This document shows positions 60,266 through 64,000 of a stretch of DNA of 64,000 nt, in pieces; position 1 is the first letter of the stretch, and each line of letters opens with the position of its first letter. Source of the DNA: an uncultured Verrucomicrobiota bacterium. GTDB taxonomy: Bacteria; Verrucomicrobiota; Verrucomicrobiia; Limisphaerales; UBA9464. The position numbers were made by a program, and so were the translations under genes. Below the pieces are notes generated by a model. The model had not been told where the DNA came from. It did not search any database and saw nothing but the letters and a program-made list of their open reading frames with translations. The stretch spans positions 1 to 64,000 of the forward strand of contig CAIXUG010000080.1 in NCBI GenBank assembly GCA_903922605.1, read 5' to 3'.

Positions 60266-60351
60266 TCCGCCAACAAAACCCTTCCCCGCGCCCGCCGCTT
60301 CTGGCTTAGTCTCGGTTCTCGTCCGCACGTTGCGGGCGCTGTTTACATGCC

Positions 60352-61551
60352 ATGAGTCTAGCCACTGTCCTCCTCAAGCCGGGTGAAGCCGACCGCGTCG
60401 CCGCGGGTCATCCCTGGGTCTATTCCAATTCCATCCTGCGCTTCAGCGCGCCGCCCACCGACGGTGACGTGGTGCAGGTCAAGGATCACCGCCAGCGCCT
60501 GCTCGGCACCGGGTTCTACAACTCCCGCTCCAAGATCGCCGTCCGCATCCTCGACCGTGAACGCATCGACGTGGACCGGGCCTTTTTCCGGGAACGCCTG
60601 ACGGCCGCGCTCGCCCACCGGCGACGCTGGTTGCCAAAGGCGACCTCTTTCCGGCTGATCAACTCGGAGAGCGATTTTCTCAGCGGCCTGATCGTGGACA
60701 AGTACGAGGATGTGCTCGTGCTCCAGACCAGTTCGCTCGGCATGGACAAGCGCAAGCACCTCATCGCCGAGGTGCTGCAGGAGCTGCTCCGGCCCAAGGC
60801 CATCTTGGAGCGCAACGACATGTCCTCGCGCAAGTTCGAGGGATTGGCCCCTGTAAATGACGTGCTCGTCGGCGAAGCGCCGGCCAGTGTGGCGGTGAAC
60901 CTGAACGGCCTGAAGTTCGACGCCGATCTCGCCGAGGGCCACAAAACCGGCCTCTATCTCGACCAGCAGGTGAACTACGAGGCCTTGGCCCCGTTCTCCA
61001 AGGGAGCCGAGGTGCTCGACTGCTTCTCCTTCCTGGGCGGCTTCGCCCTGCATACCGCCCGTGCCGGGGCCAAACACGTCCTCGCCCTCGACCAGAGCGC
61101 GGACGCGATTGCCGCCGCCACGCGGAACGCGGCCACGAACGGGCTGGCCGACAAGCTTTCGTTCGAAAACGTCAATGTCTTTGACTGGCTGAAGGCCCAC
61201 ACCTCGGTGAAACCCGGTGAACGCGTCACGCCCCGCTTCGACCTGATCATCCTGGACCCGCCGTCATTCACCCGAAACCGCGCCTCGGTGCCCGACGCGA
61301 TGCGCGGCTACAAGGAAATCCACCTCCGGGCGATGAAGCTGCTGCGTCCCGGCGGCGTGCTCGCCACCTACTGCTGTTCGCATCACGTGGATACCGTGCT
61401 GTTCGAGAACGTCATCTTGGATGCGGCCTTCGACGCCCACCGCACCCTGCGGCGCGTCGCCCAGTACACCCAGTCGCCCGACCACCCGATCATCCCCTCG
61501 ATTCCGGAAACGGAGTATCTGAAGGGTTTTGCTTACGAAGTGGTGCGGTAA
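60352..61551 (+). CDS. rlmI: class I rRNA methyltransferase, RlmI family
   Basis: This 399-aa protein has an N-terminal PUA domain (about 1-75; KPGEADRVAAGHPWVYSNSI), a central EEHEE-like domain and a C-terminal Rossmann methyltransferase. The SAM loop is VLDCFSFLGGFALHTARAGA at about 222-241; the catalytic region is LIILDPPSFTR and the conserved cysteine-rich YCCSHHV. RlmI methylates C1962 of 23S rRNA (m5C) in E. coli; the exact base here is not proven. thiS follows 13 bp downstream. Confidence 0.88.
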   Translation: MSLATVLLKPGEADRVAAGHPWVYSNSILRFSAPPTDGDVVQVKDHRQRLLGTGFYNSRSKIAVRILDRERIDVDRAFFRERLTAALAHRRRWLPKATSFRLINSESDFLSGLIVDKYEDVLVLQTSSLGMDKRKHLIAEVLQELLRPKAILERNDMSSRKFEGLAPVNDVLVGEAPASVAVNLNGLKFDADLAEGHKTGLYLDQQVNYEALAPFSKGAEVLDCFSFLGGFALHTARAGAKHVLALDQSADAIAAATRNAATNGLADKLSFENVNVFDWLKAHTSVKPGERVTPRFDLIILDPPSFTRNRASVPDAMRGYKEIHLRAMKLLRPGGVLATYCCSHHVDTVLFENVILDAAFDAHRTLRRVAQYTQSPDHPIIPSIPETEYLKGFAYEVVR

Positions 61552-61564
61552 ACCGCCTCCGACG

Positions 61565-61771
61565 ATGGAAACGACGGTCACGGCCAATGGCAGGGAACTG
61601 CCGCTGGCCCTTCCCTGCACTTTGGAAGCGTTCCTCGTCGGTCAGGGGTTGCTCTCACGGAGTGTCGTGGTGGAGCTCAACGGCGAAGCGGTGGCCCCAT
61701 CAGAATTCGGCGGCCGCCAGCTTAAGGCTGGCGACCGTCTGGAAATCGTGAAGATCGTCGCGGGTGGGTGA
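61565..61771 (+). CDS. thiS: sulfur carrier protein ThiS
   Basis: This 68-aa ubiquitin-like protein from ATG 61565 ends in the conserved GG (IVKIVAGG) with the ThiS signatures VVVELNGEAVAPSEF and LKAGDRLEIV. The C-terminal glycine is activated and thiocarboxylated to donate sulfur for the thiazole of thiamine. Its usual partner thiG is not next to it; the genes that follow are a toxin-antitoxin pair on the opposite strand. The in-frame upstream ATG at 61529 overlaps the end of rlmI and is not used. Confidence 0.9.
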   Translation: METTVTANGRELPLALPCTLEAFLVGQGLLSRSVVVELNGEAVAPSEFGGRQLKAGDRLEIVKIVAGG

Positions 61772-61814
61772 CCTCGAAAATTTCAGACCGGTTGGCCGAA
61801 CACGCAAAATTACC

Positions 61815-62186
61815 TCAGATCAAAACCAAACCGTGGGCCATCATAGGTTGGAAATCGGCGATATTGTTCGTCGCCAACCTCGCCCCGCAACGGATGGCCA
61901 CTGCCGCAATCATGCAATCTGCCAGACTGCGTGAGCGGCGTCCGGTCCGGTTAAAGAGCTGCGCGGCAAGCGCAGCATCGGCAGCTAAGAAAGGCTCCGG
62001 ATTTGGAAAAATCTTTCGCGCGATGGCACCGGCTTTGTCGTCCAACGGGCCACACAGAAACTCGGCCCAGGCGATGGCGCTGGCATTGCATTGTTCTTGC
62101 GCCCGAGCCCAGCCCCGGAATTTCTCATGCGCTGACGAGCCCGCGACCACGGCTTGGATGAGAAAGTTCGTATCGAAGTGAATCAT
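61815..62186 (-). CDS. vapC: PIN-domain toxin of a VapBC-type module
   Basis: This 123-aa PIN ribonuclease has conserved acidic residues D5 (MIHFDTNFLI), E42 (WAEFLCG), D90 (LADCMIAAVA) and the fourth-site N108/D111 (ATNNIADF). VapC toxins cleave specific RNAs such as initiator tRNA when not bound by antitoxin. The start lies 14 bp after the stop of the small upstream gene, the usual antitoxin-toxin order. Confidence 0.9.
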   Translation of the reverse strand: MIHFDTNFLIQAVVAGSSAHEKFRGWARAQEQCNASAIAWAEFLCGPLDDKAGAIARKIFPNPEPFLAADAALAAQLFNRTGRRSRSLADCMIAAVAIRCGARLATNNIADFQPMMAHGLVLI

Positions 62187-62200
62187 GTGGCATCCGAACC

Positions 62201-62476
62201 TCAGCGCCTTGCTTCACGAACGGATGCTATCCATTCCGCAGCTGCAACTGAGTCAAGATGGAGATGTTCTTGCAGCGCTTCCAAGGCTGGCAGCGAGGCG
62301 ATGGAGTCGTCCGGCACAGGCGACTGGCCTTGGGTGTGCCCCACGACCGGAGGTTGAGACAAAGGAGCCGAAACGAGGATAGTAAGCAGGCCGGACGCCT
62401 GCTCAGGCAGGACTTCCGCGCCTTTGGCCGAAACGCGTCCGTGATCAATCTCGACTTCGACAGTCCGATAGCTCAT
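62201..62476 (-). CDS. putative antitoxin of the VapBC-type pair
   Basis: This 91-aa protein from ATG 62476 (MSYRTVEVEIDHGRVSAKGA) has a beta-strand-rich start resembling Phd/AbrB-like DNA-binding antitoxins (VEVEIDHGRV ... LPEQASGLLTILV). A helical C-terminus (ALEALQEHLHLDSVAAAEWI) would wrap the toxin. Identification rests mainly on its position just upstream of the PIN toxin. The complex probably autorepresses the operon. Confidence 0.75.
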   Translation of the reverse strand: MSYRTVEVEIDHGRVSAKGAEVLPEQASGLLTILVSAPLSQPPVVGHTQGQSPVPDDSIASLPALEALQEHLHLDSVAAAEWIASVREARR

Positions 62477-62565
62477 GGCCTTAGATTGCGCTTCGCTCCG
62501 ATGACCCGCAAGCAGCGCTTTGGAAACAAGGCCCACCCAGTCTTCTCAACAGCCAGCCAATCCCA

Positions 62566-64000
62566 TCAATTTCCCAACTGTTCCCGCAGCGCCGTCTTGA
62601 GGATCTTGCCGGTCGCATTGCGCGGCAGCGCCGGCAGCACCACCACGCGTTTGGGCAGCTTGTAGTCGGCCAGATGCTCGCGGAGGAAGGCGAGCAGGGC
62701 CTTTTCCTCAAATGCGGCACCTTCATCCAGGCTGACAAACGCCACCGGACGTTCGCCGCGACGCTCGCAGGGCTCACCTACGACGGCGGCCTCACGGATA
62801 CCCTTAAACCGGTAGATCACCTCCTCGATCTCGCGGGGATACACGTTGATGCCGTTCGGCTTCAGCATGTCCTTTTTGCGGTCGGTGACGGCGTAGTAGC
62901 CGTCGCCGAGCCGGCGGTGGCCGATGTCACCGGTACGGAGCCAGCCGTTGACAAGGGTTTCGGCGGTCTTCTCGGGTGCATTCCAATAGCCCCGCATCAC
63001 GTTGCCCCCCCGGACGCAGATTTCGCCGTCCACACCATCGGGCAGGATGTTGCCCGCCTCGTCCTGGATGGAGATTTCCACCCCCGGAATCGCCACCCCG
63101 ATGGTGCCGGCGATCCACGGGCCGGTGACCGGATTGACCGAGACCACCGGGCTGGCCTCGCTCAGACCATAGCCCTCGATCAGCGGAACGTTGGGATGGC
63201 GCGCGTTAAAGGCGCTGAGAATTTCGGCCGGCAGCGGCCCCGCCCCGCTGATACAGAGGCGCAACGGCAGTTCCACGCCGGGCGGCAGCATGGCGAGCAC
63301 GCGGAAGAGCGCGGCCATCGCCGGCAGCACGGACCCCTGATTTTGCAGCATCTCCTGTAGCATCGCCTTGGCGGGATGCACCGACCGGATGAGCACGATG
63401 GACCCGCCGGTCAGCAATGGCGTGAGGATGCACACCGTAAGCATGAAGCTGTGGAACATCGGCAGCAGGAGCACGAACCGGTCGAAATCCACGACGCGCA
63501 GGATTTCCCGCACGCTGTCTACATTGTGCAGCAGGTTCCCGTGGGCGAGCATCGCTCCCTTGGGGCGTCCCGTAGTTCCGCTGGTGTAGATCAGCACCGC
63601 CAGATCTTCTTCCGTTCGGTTCAGACCGGCGGCCGGGAAGGATTCTGAAGTCGCTGGATGCTCCGGCAGTTCCTCGGCCACCAGCAGAAGCAGGCCCGGG
63701 CGGGCCGCACCCAACTCGGCAAAAGCTTCGGTCAGAGCCGTTTCGGAAATCAGCACGTCAATCCCGGCATCCGCAAGCATGTAGCCGACCTCGCCCGGCT
63801 TCAGGAAGTTGTTGATCGGGACCGCCACCGCCCCGGCTCCCAACACCCCGAAGAGCACGGAAACGAATTCCGGCCGGTTCTTGAGCCAGATACCCACGCG
63901 ATCCCCGGGTTGGACCCCGAAGCGACCTGCCAGTTCCCGCGCCAGCCAGGCGGCCGACCGGGCGAAGTGCGCATAGGAAAACTGCGCGTCACCCCAGTAA
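62566..64000 (-). CDS. long-chain acyl-CoA synthetase / AMP-dependent ligase (5' end beyond window)
   Basis: The frame runs off the window end at 64000 with YWGDAQFSYAHFARSAAWLA already in the family alignment, so only the first few dozen residues are missing; 478 codons are present. It has the adenylate-forming signature YTSGTTGRPKGAMLAHGN, GYGLSEASPVVSVNP, the ADP-binding DIGHRRLGDGYY and the final catalytic lysine region (ARNATGKILKTALR). It activates fatty or aryl acids to CoA thioesters using ATP. The substrate is not defined. Confidence 0.92.
   Translation of the reverse strand, partial: YWGDAQFSYAHFARSAAWLARELAGRFGVQPGDRVGIWLKNRPEFVSVLFGVLGAGAVAVPINNFLKPGEVGYMLADAGIDVLISETALTEAFAELGAARPGLLLLVAEELPEHPATSESFPAAGLNRTEEDLAVLIYTSGTTGRPKGAMLAHGNLLHNVDSVREILRVVDFDRFVLLLPMFHSFMLTVCILTPLLTGGSIVLIRSVHPAKAMLQEMLQNQGSVLPAMAALFRVLAMLPPGVELPLRLCISGAGPLPAEILSAFNARHPNVPLIEGYGLSEASPVVSVNPVTGPWIAGTIGVAIPGVEISIQDEAGNILPDGVDGEICVRGGNVMRGYWNAPEKTAETLVNGWLRTGDIGHRRLGDGYYAVTDRKKDMLKPNGINVYPREIEEVIYRFKGIREAAVVGEPCERRGERPVAFVSLDEGAAFEEKALLAFLREHLADYKLPKRVVVLPALPRNATGKILKTALREQLGN

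Overview
This 64 kb GC-rich window looks like the chromosome of a Verrucomicrobiota bacterium (PVC superphylum). The evidence is the combination of DUF1501, DUF1549/DUF1553 and PSCyt-type c-cytochrome proteins, a Pirellula/Verrucomicrobium-type heme-binding dehydrogenase with CxxCH, several '[25 protein letters not shown]'-type pseudopilins, a PEP-CTERM protein, huge Ig-like secreted proteins, and many short palindromic and 7-bp tandem repeats. I saw no tRNA, rRNA, CRISPR array or prophage. Order and genus cannot be fixed from this sequence.

Layout. 0.2-6.6 kb: a TetR regulator and a complete RND efflux operon (adaptor, inner-membrane pump, outer-membrane channel), with a palindrome lying over the regulator's own start codon. 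6.7-8.3 kb: two pseudopilin-like genes on the minus strand. 8.4-25.4 kb: a large plus-strand 'PVC cytochrome' neighbourhood made of a DUF1549/DUF1553 protein, four DUF1501 Tat proteins (three of them close tandem paralogues), a PEP-CTERM protein, a BIG2/DUF1549/DUF1553 protein, a pre-peptidase-domain protein and a PSCyt1/WD40 protein. A lone RsbRD_N-like protein lies on the opposite strand, and three different inverted-repeat elements sit between these genes. 25.5-31.1 kb: an M14 carboxypeptidase-like protein, hemW, a DUF5069 protein, a HGSNAT-like acyltransferase and an aldehyde dehydrogenase.

31.4-47 kb: a 56-aa membrane protein too small for normal ORF cut-offs, the 1233-aa heme-binding dehydrogenase, a 1867-aa Ig-repeat protein built from four 765-bp super-repeats, and a two-gene module. 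That module is a FecR-TPR-outer-membrane-barrel fusion followed 12 bp later by a CHASE2 adenylate cyclase, and it is the best candidate in the window for an undescribed envelope signalling system. 47.9-64 kb is mostly housekeeping: ruvB, a subtilase, a Tat-exported superoxide dismutase, argA, a YugP-like protease, sppA-upp-M24 peptidase, a pseudopilin with an extra C-terminal membrane helix, an RlmI-like methyltransferase, thiS, a VapBC-type toxin-antitoxin pair and the 3' part of an acyl-CoA ligase.

A second genome-scale signal is a family of strictly 7-bp tandem 'word' arrays between 31 and 59 kb. The units vary (gcgcgga, atttcga, gtcagga, tttacga and others) but nearly always fit R-N4-GA on one strand. 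They occur between genes, at a gene end, and in frame inside at least three genes. An 8-bp-unit palindrome is also inserted in frame in the dehydrogenase gene.
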